Shown one piece after another: positions 42,169-50,584 of a stretch of 64,000 bases of DNA. The number at the start of each line of letters is the position of its first letter. Position 1 is the stretch's first letter. The translations under genes were made by a program, and so were the position numbers. The notes below the pieces were generated by a model. It was not told the DNA's origin. It ran no database searches and worked only from the letters and a program-made list of their open reading frames with translations. The stretch covers positions 186,001 to 250,000 of the forward strand of contig CAKVIG010000001.1 of assembly GCA_934754515.1 (NCBI GenBank), in the 5' to 3' direction. This DNA is from an uncultured Candidatus Melainabacteria bacterium. GTDB lineage: Bacteria > Cyanobacteriota > Vampirovibrionia > Gastranaerophilales > Gastranaerophilaceae.

Positions 42169-42612
42169 ATGGGTATTTATTCAGAAAAAGCTGCGAATAA
42201 TTTTAGAGAAGGTTATAACTGTGCGCAATCTGTGCTTTTGGCTTTTGCAAATAAAGTCGGATTAGAAAATAAGGAAGCTTTAAGGCTTGCTTCATCTTTT
42301 GGCGGCGGCATGGGACGACTTAGAGAAGTTTGTGGTGCTGTTAGTGCCATGTTTATGATTGCAGGAATTTTAAAGGGTTATACAGAGCCTAATAATGACG
42401 TTGTCAAAGCTAATCATTATAAACTTATTCAAGATTTAGCAGCTGAATTTAAATCAAAGCATGGTACTATAATTTGTCGTGAGCTTTTGGGCTTGGATGG
42501 GACTGAATTTTCACCGATTCCGTCCGTGAGAACGGAAGAATATTATAAAGAACGACCATGTGAAGATTTTATCAGATGTGTGGCAGAGATTGTTGAAGAT
42601 GAGTTGTTGTAA
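42169..42612 (+). CDS. C_GCAxxG_C_C family redox-type protein
   Basis: 147 aa. Contains NCAQSVLLAF, SSFGGGMGRLREVCGAVSAMFM, then CRELLG and a C-terminal CEDFIRCVAEIVED. This matches the C_GCAxxG_C_C family, whose members are often near redox and metal genes; activity is not firmly defined. Soluble, no signal peptide. No strong SD; divergent from the small membrane-protein gene at 41766-42089. Followed directly by a CCCTCTCCC repeat. Confidence 0.85.
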   Translation: MGIYSEKAANNFREGYNCAQSVLLAFANKVGLENKEALRLASSFGGGMGRLREVCGAVSAMFMIAGILKGYTEPNNDVVKANHYKLIQDLAAEFKSKHGTIICRELLGLDGTEFSPIPSVRTEEYYKERPCEDFIRCVAEIVEDELL

Positions 42613-42614
42613 AA

Positions 42615-42815
42615 GTTAATAATACCCTCTCCCCTTCCCCTCCCCCAAGGGAGGGAACTAAAGTCGTTCATTTTTTTTACAACTTTTATTTGTATTAAAT
42701 TAGCTCAAGTTACTCCCTCCCTCGGGGGGAGAGTGTAACTTGAGCTAATTGAACGACTTTAGGTCATTCCCTCTCCGTGGGAGAGGGCTAGGGTGAGGGG
42801 TCGTCCCGCGAGGGC
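42615..42815. repeat. MITE-like inverted repeat, CCCTCTCCC family, nested copy
   Basis: Outer left end GTTAATAATACCCTCTCCCC as in the other copies. Inside, TAAAGTCGTTCA pairs with TGAACGACTTTA, and AATTAGCTCAAGTTAC pairs exactly with GTAACTTGAGCTAATT around a CCTCCCTC/GGGGGGAG centre. The right end GAGAGGGCTAGGGTGAGGGG is less similar, so this copy seems composite. Confidence 0.75.
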
Positions 42816-42828
42816 AAACAAAATAAAT

Positions 42829-44832
42829 CTATATCAACTGCAACGCAATTGACGGATTCTGATTGGCGGTTGCAAGAAGCGTTGCAGATGCTTGTTGAAG
42901 GATTTGATTACGAATATATTCGCTCGAAAGTTCGGCAACATCCGCGTCCTTAATTGTTGAACGTGTTGAAGTCAAGTTGTTGATGTTCACGCCGATTGAT
43001 TCAATCGCACTCATTAGTCGATTTTCTATCGCGCCAAGTGAGGTTTGTTGTTCGTTTATGCTTTTTAGAAAATCGTCAATAGTTTCCAAAGCATTTGTAT
43101 TTGACATCGAAAGCCCATCTAAAGAAAAAATATCCAATTGAGAAATCGAAAAATCTAATTGGTTATTGTCCGTGCCATTAATACCGATTTGCAATCCCAT
43201 GTCTAAATCTGGCGCAAGGTAACTTGGCAAAATACCTTGTGCTATCAAGTCTTTTAATTCTTTTTGAGTGACAGCAGCAACTGTACTGGTCGCAGTTTTT
43301 CCATCACCAATACCATCTAAAGTGCCTGATTTATCTACAAAATAAGAATTGTTTAATAAAGAAGATTTTCCAAGTCCCAATAAACCACCTACAGAGCTTG
43401 CACCACTAACGCTACCTGTAGCATAACAATTACTTATTGTCGAAGATGCTGAATCACCGACTAACCCTCCTATTCCATATCCTTGACCAGTAACATTCCC
43501 TGTTGCAAAGCAATTACTTATTACAGCTTGTTTACCATAATTAGCAATCCCACAATACCCAACAAGTCCACCTATTTCATTACCTAGACCTGTAACATTT
43601 CCAGACGCATAACAATTAGTTATTATAGAAGGATCTCCAGAACCAATTACCCCCCCAACAAAACTATATCCTTTAACATCAGTCGTAGTGTAACAATTGC
43701 TTATTGTTACACTACGACTACGTCCAACAAGTCCGCCAATTTCATTGCCTAGACCTGTAACATTTCCGGACGTATAGCAATTAGTTATTAACGAACCACC
43801 ACCACCAACTAACCCCCCAATATAATCAGAGCCGCTCACATTACCCATAACATAACAATTAGTTATAGATGATGATGCAGCACCACCAGCTAGTCCTCCA
43901 ATATCACTATTTCCTACTAAATTTACATTTTCTAGCCCAATATTTTTAAGTATTTGCGTTTTTTTGCTTCCGCGATAAAGAAACCTTCCAAATAACCCTT
44001 GATAATTTTCATCAGGTCTATTAATGTACAAGTTCTTAATCTTGTAACCATTGCCATCAAATGTACCATAGAAGCTATTTGAAGTGTTACCTATCGGTGT
44101 CCAACCACCATCTTCTCTGTATGCAGATAAGTCAATATCATTGGCAAGGACAAATTCGGCGTTGCCATTGACTTTGCCGTTGTTGGTCATTGTTGCCAGT
44201 TTTGCCAGTTCTTCTGCGGTAGAAATTGAGTATGTACCTGAGTCAAGGTTTGTGTTTTCATCTACGCTTGCAAGGGTGGTCATCGCGGAGGTGTCACGTC
44301 TTTGGACAGCCTCAATAAATCCCGAAGAAGTTGCTCTTGGGGAAGATTGGGTTGATGTAGTCGAAGCAGTGCTTAAAGTTGCTATTGCGTTTGTTGCAAT
44401 ATTCGTTGAGGTTCCGCCGTTCAAGAGATTTATTCCATTGTACTGCGTTGTATTTTGGATTCGGAAAAGTTCTTTAACTATTGCATTTGCTTCGGAATTT
44501 AGTGCGTCAAGAGATGTGGAGCCATAAGTTCCGTTTTGAGCCTGTGTTGCAAGTGAACGAAGGCGTGAAGCCAAATCTGACATTTGAGAAAGAGAGCTTG
44601 AAGCTGTTTGAACCATATCTAAGCCCATCATTGCATTTTCTTCTGCTATAGTGTATGCGCCGAGTTTTGTTGTAAGAGAAGTCGAAATAGAATAATTTGC
44701 AGCATTATCTTTGGCATGATTGAGTTTAAAGCCCGTTGTCATGCGCTCGATTGCGCCATTAAGTCCATTGGTCGAGGTTTTGAGGTTCGATTGGACGATG
44801 AGAGATGAGAGGTTTGTGTTGATGGTTAGCAT
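42829..44832 (-). CDS. flagellin 2 with inserted GLUG-repeat domain
   Basis: 667 aa. N-terminal flagellin D0/D1 (MLTINTNLSSL, RMTTGFKLNHAKDNAANYSI) and C-terminal D1/D0 (STIKDADVAELSSEYIRNQI, ATLLATANQNPSIALQLI). Between about 190 and 530 lies an inserted domain with repeated GGLVG and ITNCYxxGNVxG units, i.e. GLUG repeats, preceded by GWTPIGN and FYGTFDGNGYKIKNLYI as in beta-helix adhesins. The insert holds a Cys in almost every repeat. The ATG at 44832 has GGAGG five bases upstream; the longer start reads through that SD. A filament made with this subunit would display a beta-solenoid on its surface. Confidence 0.88.
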   Translation of the reverse strand: MLTINTNLSSLIVQSNLKTSTNGLNGAIERMTTGFKLNHAKDNAANYSISTSLTTKLGAYTIAEENAMMGLDMVQTASSSLSQMSDLASRLRSLATQAQNGTYGSTSLDALNSEANAIVKELFRIQNTTQYNGINLLNGGTSTNIATNAIATLSTASTTSTQSSPRATSSGFIEAVQRRDTSAMTTLASVDENTNLDSGTYSISTAEELAKLATMTNNGKVNGNAEFVLANDIDLSAYREDGGWTPIGNTSNSFYGTFDGNGYKIKNLYINRPDENYQGLFGRFLYRGSKKTQILKNIGLENVNLVGNSDIGGLAGGAASSSITNCYVMGNVSGSDYIGGLVGGGGSLITNCYTSGNVTGLGNEIGGLVGRSRSVTISNCYTTTDVKGYSFVGGVIGSGDPSIITNCYASGNVTGLGNEIGGLVGYCGIANYGKQAVISNCFATGNVTGQGYGIGGLVGDSASSTISNCYATGSVSGASSVGGLLGLGKSSLLNNSYFVDKSGTLDGIGDGKTATSTVAAVTQKELKDLIAQGILPSYLAPDLDMGLQIGINGTDNNQLDFSISQLDIFSLDGLSMSNTNALETIDDFLKSINEQQTSLGAIENRLMSAIESIGVNINNLTSTRSTIKDADVAELSSEYIRNQILQQASATLLATANQNPSIALQLI

Positions 44833-44850
44833 GAGAACCTCCAAGAGAGA

Positions 44851-44876
44851 GTTAATAACACCCTCTCCCCTGCCCC
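44851..44876. repeat. half copy of the CCCTCTCCC repeat in flagellin 2 leader
   Basis: GTTAATAACACCCTCTCCCC, the left terminal sequence of the repeat family, lies 18 bases upstream of the flagellin 2 start. The right half is absent. The exact reverse complement of these 20 bases occurs at 61404-61423. The 310-bp gap holds only this half-copy and a possible promoter. Confidence 0.7.
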
Positions 44877-44929
44877 GAAACAGCTAATTTCAGAGAGTTT
44901 GAGCAAGTAAGTACAATTTTTCATCACAC

Positions 44930-44956
44930 TTCTCGGCTGTCTGCTTCTCATTTTTG
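44930..44956 (-). promoter_or_regulatory. possible sigma-28 promoter of flagellin 2
   Basis: On the minus strand CAAA (44956-44953), 15 bases, then GCCGAGAA (44937-44930): two mismatches to TAAA-N15-GCCGATAA with correct spacing, about 98 bases ahead of the start codon. Confidence 0.45.
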
Positions 44957-45144
44957 ACACATATCCCTATGTTAGTCTTTCTATTATACTATCTTTAATT
45001 ATACAATTCCACATTATTAAGATGTAGTAACATTTCATGAAGTGGATTGTTACAATTGTTTACAGTTTTTTATTAAGATAACAAAAAATATTTTCACAAG
45101 TTTTTATTTGAACAAGTCTTTTAAACAAATCAAAGGAGTTATAT

Positions 45145-45450
45145 ATGAATATTTCAATGCAATCAACTAATTTAAATCAACAATTCTGCAAACCTAATTT
45201 TCAAGGTAAACAGCCTATAATTAAAGAAGCTGTTAGTCTGATGGATAATTTAAGATGTTCTTATGCCGGATTCGAACCATCCGTAATAAAACGTATCGCA
45301 ACCGGTATGCAGCAACGATTACAAGTTATTTTAAATCACCAGAACAAAACAGGTGAAATGATATTTGAAGCAAGTGAAATTCAAGCAGTTAATAGCAAAA
45401 TTACCTCTTTACAAAAATTAGCGGCTTCCAAAATTAACTTAAACGCTTAG
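45145..45450 (+). CDS. small NFQG-tagged protein
   Basis: 101 aa. Tag MNISMQSTNLNQQFCKPNFQG (F19, shown within 21 residues from the start). The remaining ~80 residues are two or three amphipathic helices with no recognised motif. No signal peptide. Strong AAAGGAG site. Because it is so short, the tag makes up a fifth of the protein, so this may be the simplest model for the tag's job. Monocistronic, with terminator downstream. Confidence 0.75.
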   Translation: MNISMQSTNLNQQFCKPNFQGKQPIIKEAVSLMDNLRCSYAGFEPSVIKRIATGMQQRLQVILNHQNKTGEMIFEASEIQAVNSKITSLQKLAASKINLNA

Positions 45451-45472
45451 TTTTACAATAAAATTCAAACTT

Positions 45473-45511
45473 AAAAATTGTTACATTTCGGCTTGAAGTG
45501 TAACAATTTTT
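45473..45511 (+). terminator. terminator of the small tagged gene
   Basis: AAAAATTGTTACA pairs with TGTAACAATTTTT; 13-bp stem with T-run. Confidence 0.8.
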
Positions 45512-45519
45512 GAAGTTTA

Positions 45520-45547
45520 TTGCAAAATTTTCTTGAAATAGTATAAT
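45520..45547 (+). promoter_or_regulatory. probable acpP-fabF promoter
   Basis: TTGCAA at 45520-45525 and TATAAT at 45542-45547 with a 16-base spacer, 45 bases upstream of the acpP start. Confidence 0.55.
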
Positions 45548-45591
45548 TTAGGGGAATAGTGTATTACACAATAATGAAGAGGATAAAAAAC

Positions 45592-45822
45592 ATGAGTACA
45601 TTAGAAAAAGTTAAAAAAGTTGTAGTTGACCAATTAAGCTGTGACGAAGCTTTAGTTACTCCAGAAGCTAGCTTTACTGCAGATTTGGGTGCTGATTCTT
45701 TAGATACAGTTGAATTAGTTATGGCTTTCGAAGAAGAATTCGGTTGCGAAATTCCTGATGAAGAAGCTGAAAAAATTCAAACAGTTCAAGATGCAGTTAA
45801 CTACATCGAAGCTCACTCATAG
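45592..45822 (+). CDS. acpP: acyl carrier protein
   Basis: 76 aa, acidic four-helix protein. The phosphopantetheine attachment site is GADSLDTVEL with Ser36. It carries growing acyl chains during fatty acid synthesis. The start is the ATG at 45592 with AGAGGA upstream; the longer frame from 45559 is upstream leader. Followed by fabF in the same direction, as in many bacteria. Confidence 0.96.
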   Translation: MSTLEKVKKVVVDQLSCDEALVTPEASFTADLGADSLDTVELVMAFEEEFGCEIPDEEAEKIQTVQDAVNYIEAHS

Positions 45823-45920
45823 TAAGTTTTAAAATTATATTAAGAGGGTGAGGATTGTATATTTTCGCCCTCTTTATTTATTATTTGTGTAAACAGAAAT
45901 TTATTAAGGAAAAGGGGAAG

Positions 45921-47174
45921 ATGACAAAACGTAGAGTTGTTATAACAGGGATGGGAGCAGTTACTCCATGCGGTATTGGAGTTGATAATTTTTGGAATGC
46001 TCTTCTTAATGGTAAAAGCGGTGTTTCGCTAATTGAGTCTATTGATACAGAAAAACACACTGTAAAAATAGCCGGTGAAATTAAAGATAAAGATTTTAAT
46101 CCTGAAGATTATATGTCTTCTAAGGATGCAAACAGAATGGATAGATTTACTCAATTTGCAATGGTAGCAGCTGATGAAGCTATTGCAGATTCAGGTATTG
46201 ACGAAGCTGATATCGACCCATACAGAATTGGTGTTTTGGTAAGTTCAGCAGCAGGTGGTTTTAAAACATTTGAAAAGAACCACATGGCTATGATTAATAA
46301 AGGGCCTACAAAAGGTTCTCCATTCACAGTTCCTATGTTAATCGTTGATATGGCATCAGGTCGTGTGTCTATGAAACACGGTTACAAAGGTGTTAACAAA
46401 GCTGTTGTTTCTGCTTGTGCAACAGGTTCTCACTCAATCGGTGATGCGTTCAGAACAATTCAATACGGCGATGCAGATGTTATGGTAGCAGGTGGTTGCG
46501 AAGCTACAATCACAACGTTAGGTATCGGCGCGTTCACAGCAGCAAGAACTCTTTCTAAGAGAAATGACGAACCTACAAAAGCTTCAAGACCTTATGATAA
46601 AGATAGAGATGGTTTTGTAATGGGCGAAGGCGCAGGCGTAGTTGTTCTTGAAGAATACGAACAAGCAAAAGCTCGTGGTGCTAAAATTTATGCAGAAATC
46701 GTTGGTTACGGTCAATCTGCTGACGCTTACGATATGGTTGCTCCGGATCCTGATGGTAACGGTGCTATTAAGGCTATGGAATTGGCTTTAGCAGACGCAG
46801 GTTTGAAACCTGAAGATATTGATTACATCAATCCACACGGAACAAGTACAGGTTTAGGTGACGTGGCAGAATCTCAAGCTATCGCTAAGATTTTCGGTGA
46901 CAAGGAAAAGAATCCAAACTTGTTAGTAAGCTCAACAAAGAGCATGCATGGTCACATGTTAGGTGCGACAGGTGCTGTTGAAGGTATCGTTTGTATTAAA
47001 ACTATTACAGACGGTAAAGTTCCTCCAACAATCAACCTTGATAACCAAGACGAACATGTTGCTAATCTTGATTATGTTCCACATAAAGCAAGAGAAAAGA
47101 AAGTTCATGCAGCACTTTCAAATTCATTCGGATTTGGCGGTCACAACGCTACTTTGGTTTTCAAAGAAGTTTAG
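45921..47174 (+). CDS. fabF: 3-oxoacyl-ACP synthase II
   Basis: 417 aa. Thiolase fold starting RRVVITGMGAVTPCG. Catalytic Cys166 in VSACATGSHSIGDA, His306 in NPHGTSTGLGD and His345 in MHGHMLGATG. Condenses malonyl-ACP with acyl-ACP in the elongation cycle. The ATG at 45921 is chosen because AAAAGGGGAAG lies directly upstream; the longer frame has a hydrophobic non-homologous head. Cotranscribed with acpP and ended by a strong terminator. Confidence 0.96.
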   Translation: MTKRRVVITGMGAVTPCGIGVDNFWNALLNGKSGVSLIESIDTEKHTVKIAGEIKDKDFNPEDYMSSKDANRMDRFTQFAMVAADEAIADSGIDEADIDPYRIGVLVSSAAGGFKTFEKNHMAMINKGPTKGSPFTVPMLIVDMASGRVSMKHGYKGVNKAVVSACATGSHSIGDAFRTIQYGDADVMVAGGCEATITTLGIGAFTAARTLSKRNDEPTKASRPYDKDRDGFVMGEGAGVVVLEEYEQAKARGAKIYAEIVGYGQSADAYDMVAPDPDGNGAIKAMELALADAGLKPEDIDYINPHGTSTGLGDVAESQAIAKIFGDKEKNPNLLVSSTKSMHGHMLGATGAVEGIVCIKTITDGKVPPTINLDNQDEHVANLDYVPHKAREKKVHAALSNSFGFGGHNATLVFKEV

Positions 47175-47193
47175 TTTGAATTAGAAAAATTAA

Positions 47194-47233
47194 TAAAAAA
47201 AGAAGAACATCATTTGATGTTCTTCTTTTTTTG
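47194..47233 (+). terminator. terminator of acpP-fabF
   Basis: AAGAAGAACATCA pairs with TGATGTTCTTCTT with A-run and T-run on either side. Confidence 0.88.
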
Positions 47234-47257
47234 CCAGCTTTAGAATTTTATAAAATA

Positions 47258-47286
47258 TTGATATATTCACCGAACTATGATAGAAT
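47258..47286 (+). promoter_or_regulatory. promoter of the 47.3-kb small-peptide element
   Basis: TTGATA at 47258-47263 and TAGAAT at 47281-47286 with a 17-base spacer. The predicted start near 47293 lies just ahead of the left arm of the inverted repeat. Confidence 0.6.
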
Positions 47287-47300
47287 AGTTGCAGCACATT

Positions 47301-47487
47301 AAAATAAGAATATAGGCTAAAGATTTTAACAAACAAAACTGATTTTCACTAACAGAAAGGAGGTTTAAATGTTAGTTGAAATCACCGAAAGAGAATTAGT
47401 ACTATTAATAATACTAATTCTCATACTAAAAACCCTTTAATTAGGGTGGCGGGGTGTTAACGGCACCCTTGCCTATATTCTTATTTT
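47301..47487 (+). ncRNA. 187-nt RNA element closed by a 17-bp 5'-3' stem
   Basis: AAAATAAGAATATAGGC (47301-47317) is exactly complementary to GCCTATATTCTTATTTT (47471-47487). The region between holds a small ORF with a strong SD and, after its stop, two more pairings: ACCCT/AGGGT around TTAATT and a GGGTG.../CACCC hairpin. Promoter-like hexamers lie directly upstream. The layout resembles folded type I toxin mRNAs or a leader-peptide attenuator; neither is proved. Confidence 0.5.
47369..47440 (+). CDS. 23-aa Leu/Ile-rich hydrophobic peptide
   Basis: The peptide MLVEITERELVLLIILILIL ends KTL. It is preceded by AAAGGAGG, the best ribosome site in the window, seven bases before the ATG. The first half is charged, the second half is a run of Leu/Ile using many CTA and ATA codons, which could insert in the membrane. 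Too short for routine gene callers. Either a type I toxin-like peptide or a Leu/Ile leader peptide. lipA starts 85 bases downstream of its stop. Confidence 0.5.
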   Translation: MLVEITERELVLLIILILILKTL

Positions 47488-47525
47488 AGCGTATTTTAAA
47501 AATTTTTCAAGCCTGAGGAACGATA

Positions 47526-48416
47526 ATGCCAAGATTACCTGAATATTTAAAACGACCTATAATTGACACAGAAAAAACTAAAACCGTTAGAAGAATTTTA
47601 AAAACAAAATGCCTAAATACAGTGTGTGAAGGTGCGCGCTGTCCGAATAAAAGCGAATGTTATTCACATAACACGGCAACATTTTTAATTATGGGCAATG
47701 TTTGTACCAGAAACTGTCGTTATTGCAATATTTCGAGTGCAAGATCCGAACCGTTGGATTTAAATGAACCTAAACATATTGCAGAAGCTGTAAAAGAATT
47801 AGGTTTAAAATATGCTGTAATAACTTCTGTAACACGTGATGATGTGGAAGATGGCGGAGCAGAACATTTCAAAAACTGCGTTGACGAAATCAGAAAAATT
47901 TGTAATGCAAAAATTGAAATTTTGACTCCTGATTTTAAGCCAAGAGATTTAGCACCACAAGAAAAAGTGCAGGCACTCAACAGTTATGCTCCTCTTGATA
48001 CAATAATCAAAGCTAATCCTGATTGTTTCAATCATAATATTGAAACCGTAAAAGATTTATTTTCTACTGCTCGACCTCAAGGGAATTATGATTGGTCATT
48101 AGAAGTTTTAAAATACATCAAAAACAATTCTTCGATTGTAACGAAATCAGGTTTGATGGTTGGTTTGGGCGAAACTTTTGCACAAATCGAAGAAACTTTG
48201 TTCGATTTAAAGAATGCGGGTGTTGATATTGTGACTATCGGTCAGTATATCCAACCATCTAAAGCGCATTTAGAAGTTGCTAAATTTTATACGCTAGAAG
48301 AGTTTGAAGAATTAAAAACACTTGCGCGCAAAGTCGGGTTCAAAAATTATCAAATCGGCCCGCTTGTAAGAAGTTCTTACCATGCGATGAATAGTTTTAA
48401 TGAAATGAATCAGTAA
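47526..48416 (+). CDS. lipA: lipoyl synthase
   Basis: 296 aa radical SAM enzyme that inserts two sulfurs into protein-bound octanoyl groups. The auxiliary 4Fe-4S cluster is bound by C34, C39, C45 (CEGARCPNKSEC) and the SAM cluster by C60, C64, C67 (CTRNCRYC). The C-terminal RSSYHA carries the conserved Ser ligand. GAGGAA precedes the ATG. No lipB neighbour. It follows the small-peptide element, which could affect its transcription. Confidence 0.96.
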   Translation: MPRLPEYLKRPIIDTEKTKTVRRILKTKCLNTVCEGARCPNKSECYSHNTATFLIMGNVCTRNCRYCNISSARSEPLDLNEPKHIAEAVKELGLKYAVITSVTRDDVEDGGAEHFKNCVDEIRKICNAKIEILTPDFKPRDLAPQEKVQALNSYAPLDTIIKANPDCFNHNIETVKDLFSTARPQGNYDWSLEVLKYIKNNSSIVTKSGLMVGLGETFAQIEETLFDLKNAGVDIVTIGQYIQPSKAHLEVAKFYTLEEFEELKTLARKVGFKNYQIGPLVRSSYHAMNSFNEMNQ

Positions 48417-48463
48417 TTGCGAATTTTTGAATTGCCTTGTTACAAAAATAAAAGTTAATAAAA

Positions 48464-48533
48464 GGCTGGATTGCTACGGGCTAATCGCCCTCGCAATGAC
48501 GGCACGCTTGAAATCTCAACACTCGTCATTGCC
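48464..48533. repeat. GGATTGC/GCAATGAC family repeat
   Basis: GGCTGGATTGCTACGGGC, CCCTCGCAATGACGG and CTCGTCATTGCC are related to the repeats at 9381-9486 and 51477-51570. This copy is shorter. Non-coding. Confidence 0.6.
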
Positions 48534-48550
48534 TATAAGTGCCAAACGAT

Positions 48551-48597
48551 TAAATATTCTAACTTGCAATAAGCTTTATTACAAGTTAGAATATTTA
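48551..48597 (+). promoter_or_regulatory. long hairpin ahead of the TPR-glycosyltransferase gene
   Basis: TAAATATTCTAACTTG pairs perfectly with CAAGTTAGAATATTTA (16 bp) around a 15-base AAGCTT-centred loop. It ends 17 bases before the ATG, so in RNA it would sit next to the ribosome site. It could be a translational control hairpin or a DNA-binding site. Confidence 0.45.
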
Positions 48598-48614
48598 TAA
48601 AGAGAGAGAAATTT

Positions 48615-50072
48615 ATGCCTGCAACGGAAGATTTGATACAAGTGGGATTTTCGCTTCATCAGGAAGGTAAACTTGAAGAAGCCGAAAATGCGTATAAAGA
48701 AGCGTTAGCGCAAGATAGCAACAATGCAGAAATTTATAATCTTTTGGGAGTTTTAAAACTTCAACAAAAAGATGTTATTTCTGCTGTGAATTTTGTTGAA
48801 AAAGCCGTTGAAAAACAGCCGAACGCTTATTTTTATGAAACTCTTTTTCAAACTTACATCAGGGCAAAACTTTATAAAGAAATCGTGAAGAAAGCACCCG
48901 AAGTTTTGAAAAAATTTCCCGATGATTTTTCTTTGATGTTTAATATTGCCCTTGCTTATAAAAATTTAAAGAAAAATAAAGAGGCAATAAGTTTTTATGA
49001 AAGAGCTTTGAAGATTGACCCTTCTTCTTATGACGCGTGGTTCAATCTTTCACACCTTTATAGCGTGGAAGCTCAAACAAATAACGCACTTTCAGCACTC
49101 AAAATTTGTCAAAAAATCAGACCAAACGACCCTGATACGGAATATTTTTTGAGCTTGGCTCTTATGCGAGTTAAAGATTATGACAAAGGCTTGAAACTAT
49201 TTGAAAACAGGGTTTGCCGTGATACTGCCGTTGCACTTCAATTCAAAAGCTATCCTAACAAAGCCAGAATTGATAACTTGTGGAAAGGCGAAAATATAAA
49301 AGACAAAACACTTTTGGTGTACTATGAAGCAGGTTTTGGCGATGTAATAATGTTTGCAAGGTATTTACCTTTGGTCGCTCAAAAATGTAAAAAACTGATT
49401 TTGATGTGCCAAAAACCTTTGTCAAAATTATTCAGAGAAAATAGTTTAGGCATTGATGAAATTATTGACACTTATGTTCCCGAAAAAGACTTAGAATTTG
49501 ATGTGCACGCACCGCTTTTGAGTTTGCCATATTTGTTAAAACTTAAAGGCGACAAAGTTTTTGCCTATTCAAGCGGATATTTAAAACCTAATATGCAAAT
49601 GGTTGAAGAATACAAGCAAAAATATTTCAATAATGACAAAATCAAAGTTGGTATAAAATGGCAAGGAAATACTTATTATGATTTTGATAGAGTAATTCCG
49701 GCAGAATCTTTTATACCTTTGATGCTGGTTGAAAATACACAATATTACTCCTTCCAAACATTTGAAGGTTCGGAAGATGCGAAGGTTTTGAACGGTATTA
49801 TTGATATCGGCAAAGATTTAATAGATTTTTCTCAAACCGCAGCTGCAATGGCAAACTTGGATTTGGTAATCTGCAATGACACTTCTCTTGCACATTTAGC
49901 AGGCGCAATGGGCATTCCTTGTTGGGTGCTTTTACCTTACGAAGTTAATTGGAGGTGGCACACCGATTTAAGCGTTTGCGATTGGTACGACAGCGTAAAA
50001 CTTTTCCGCCAACACAAACAAAACGACTGGAGCGGAGTGTTTGAAGATGTTTTGGCAGAAATGCATGAGTAA
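48615..50072 (+). CDS. TPR-containing glycosyltransferase-like protein
   Basis: 485 aa. TPRs span about 1-190 (GKLEEAENAYKEAL, NKEAISFYERALKIDPSSYDAW, DYDKGLKLFENR). The C-terminal half looks like the SPINDLY/OGT or heptosyltransferase fold: YEAGFGDVIMFARYLPLVA, VGIKWQGNTYYDFDR and VICNDTSLAHLAGAMGIPCWVLLP, where the last element binds the sugar nucleotide. It may add sugars to protein or envelope glycans; a flagellin target is possible since a CMP-sugar synthetase and flagellins are present, but that is inference. Confidence 0.8.
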   Translation: MPATEDLIQVGFSLHQEGKLEEAENAYKEALAQDSNNAEIYNLLGVLKLQQKDVISAVNFVEKAVEKQPNAYFYETLFQTYIRAKLYKEIVKKAPEVLKKFPDDFSLMFNIALAYKNLKKNKEAISFYERALKIDPSSYDAWFNLSHLYSVEAQTNNALSALKICQKIRPNDPDTEYFLSLALMRVKDYDKGLKLFENRVCRDTAVALQFKSYPNKARIDNLWKGENIKDKTLLVYYEAGFGDVIMFARYLPLVAQKCKKLILMCQKPLSKLFRENSLGIDEIIDTYVPEKDLEFDVHAPLLSLPYLLKLKGDKVFAYSSGYLKPNMQMVEEYKQKYFNNDKIKVGIKWQGNTYYDFDRVIPAESFIPLMLVENTQYYSFQTFEGSEDAKVLNGIIDIGKDLIDFSQTAAAMANLDLVICNDTSLAHLAGAMGIPCWVLLPYEVNWRWHTDLSVCDWYDSVKLFRQHKQNDWSGVFEDVLAEMHE

Positions 50073-50191
50073 TATCAATTTATTATGCTAACATAAAATC
50101 TTTACTCCATACCTTTAATAAATCACCCACTCAAACAATTTTATATTTTCCTTATTGCGCTATTCTATGGTAGAGTAAAAAAGGAGATTTT

Positions 50192-50584
50192 ATGAACAAA
50201 AATATTTTTATTATTTTAGCTATTTTTCTTGTTCCGCTTGCAGTTTATTGGGGCTTAACAAGAGATAAACTTACAACACCGCCTGCTGTGGCAACAAACG
50301 GCGCGGAAGTCATTAAGTTTGCATCCCCAATGTGTTATGAGTGTCAAGAATTGGAAAAAGTTTTCGATGAAGTTTTTCCTCAGTACAACAGAGATATTAC
50401 ATTGAAAAAAATTGATGTTACACAAAAAGATAACGCGACTCGTGATTTAATTAGAAAACATAATGTAAAACTTGTTCCTACTACTGTTTTCAAAGACTCG
50501 GACGGAAATATCAAAAGACGTATAGAAGGTTCTATGCAACCGCAGATTTTAGAAAATTATTTGAAAGAGTTAATCAATGGATAA
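50192..50584 (+). CDS. membrane-anchored thioredoxin-like protein
   Basis: 130 aa. An uncleaved signal anchor (about 4-22) is followed by a thioredoxin fold with CYEC in MCYECQELEKVF, then cis-Pro in KLVPTTVFKDSDG. Located outside the membrane. The CxxC is redox-active in this fold. It overlaps the CcdA-like gene by eight bases, which would supply its electrons from the cytoplasm. AAGGAG site. Confidence 0.85.
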   Translation: MNKNIFIILAIFLVPLAVYWGLTRDKLTTPPAVATNGAEVIKFASPMCYECQELEKVFDEVFPQYNRDITLKKIDVTQKDNATRDLIRKHNVKLVPTTVFKDSDGNIKRRIEGSMQPQILENYLKELING

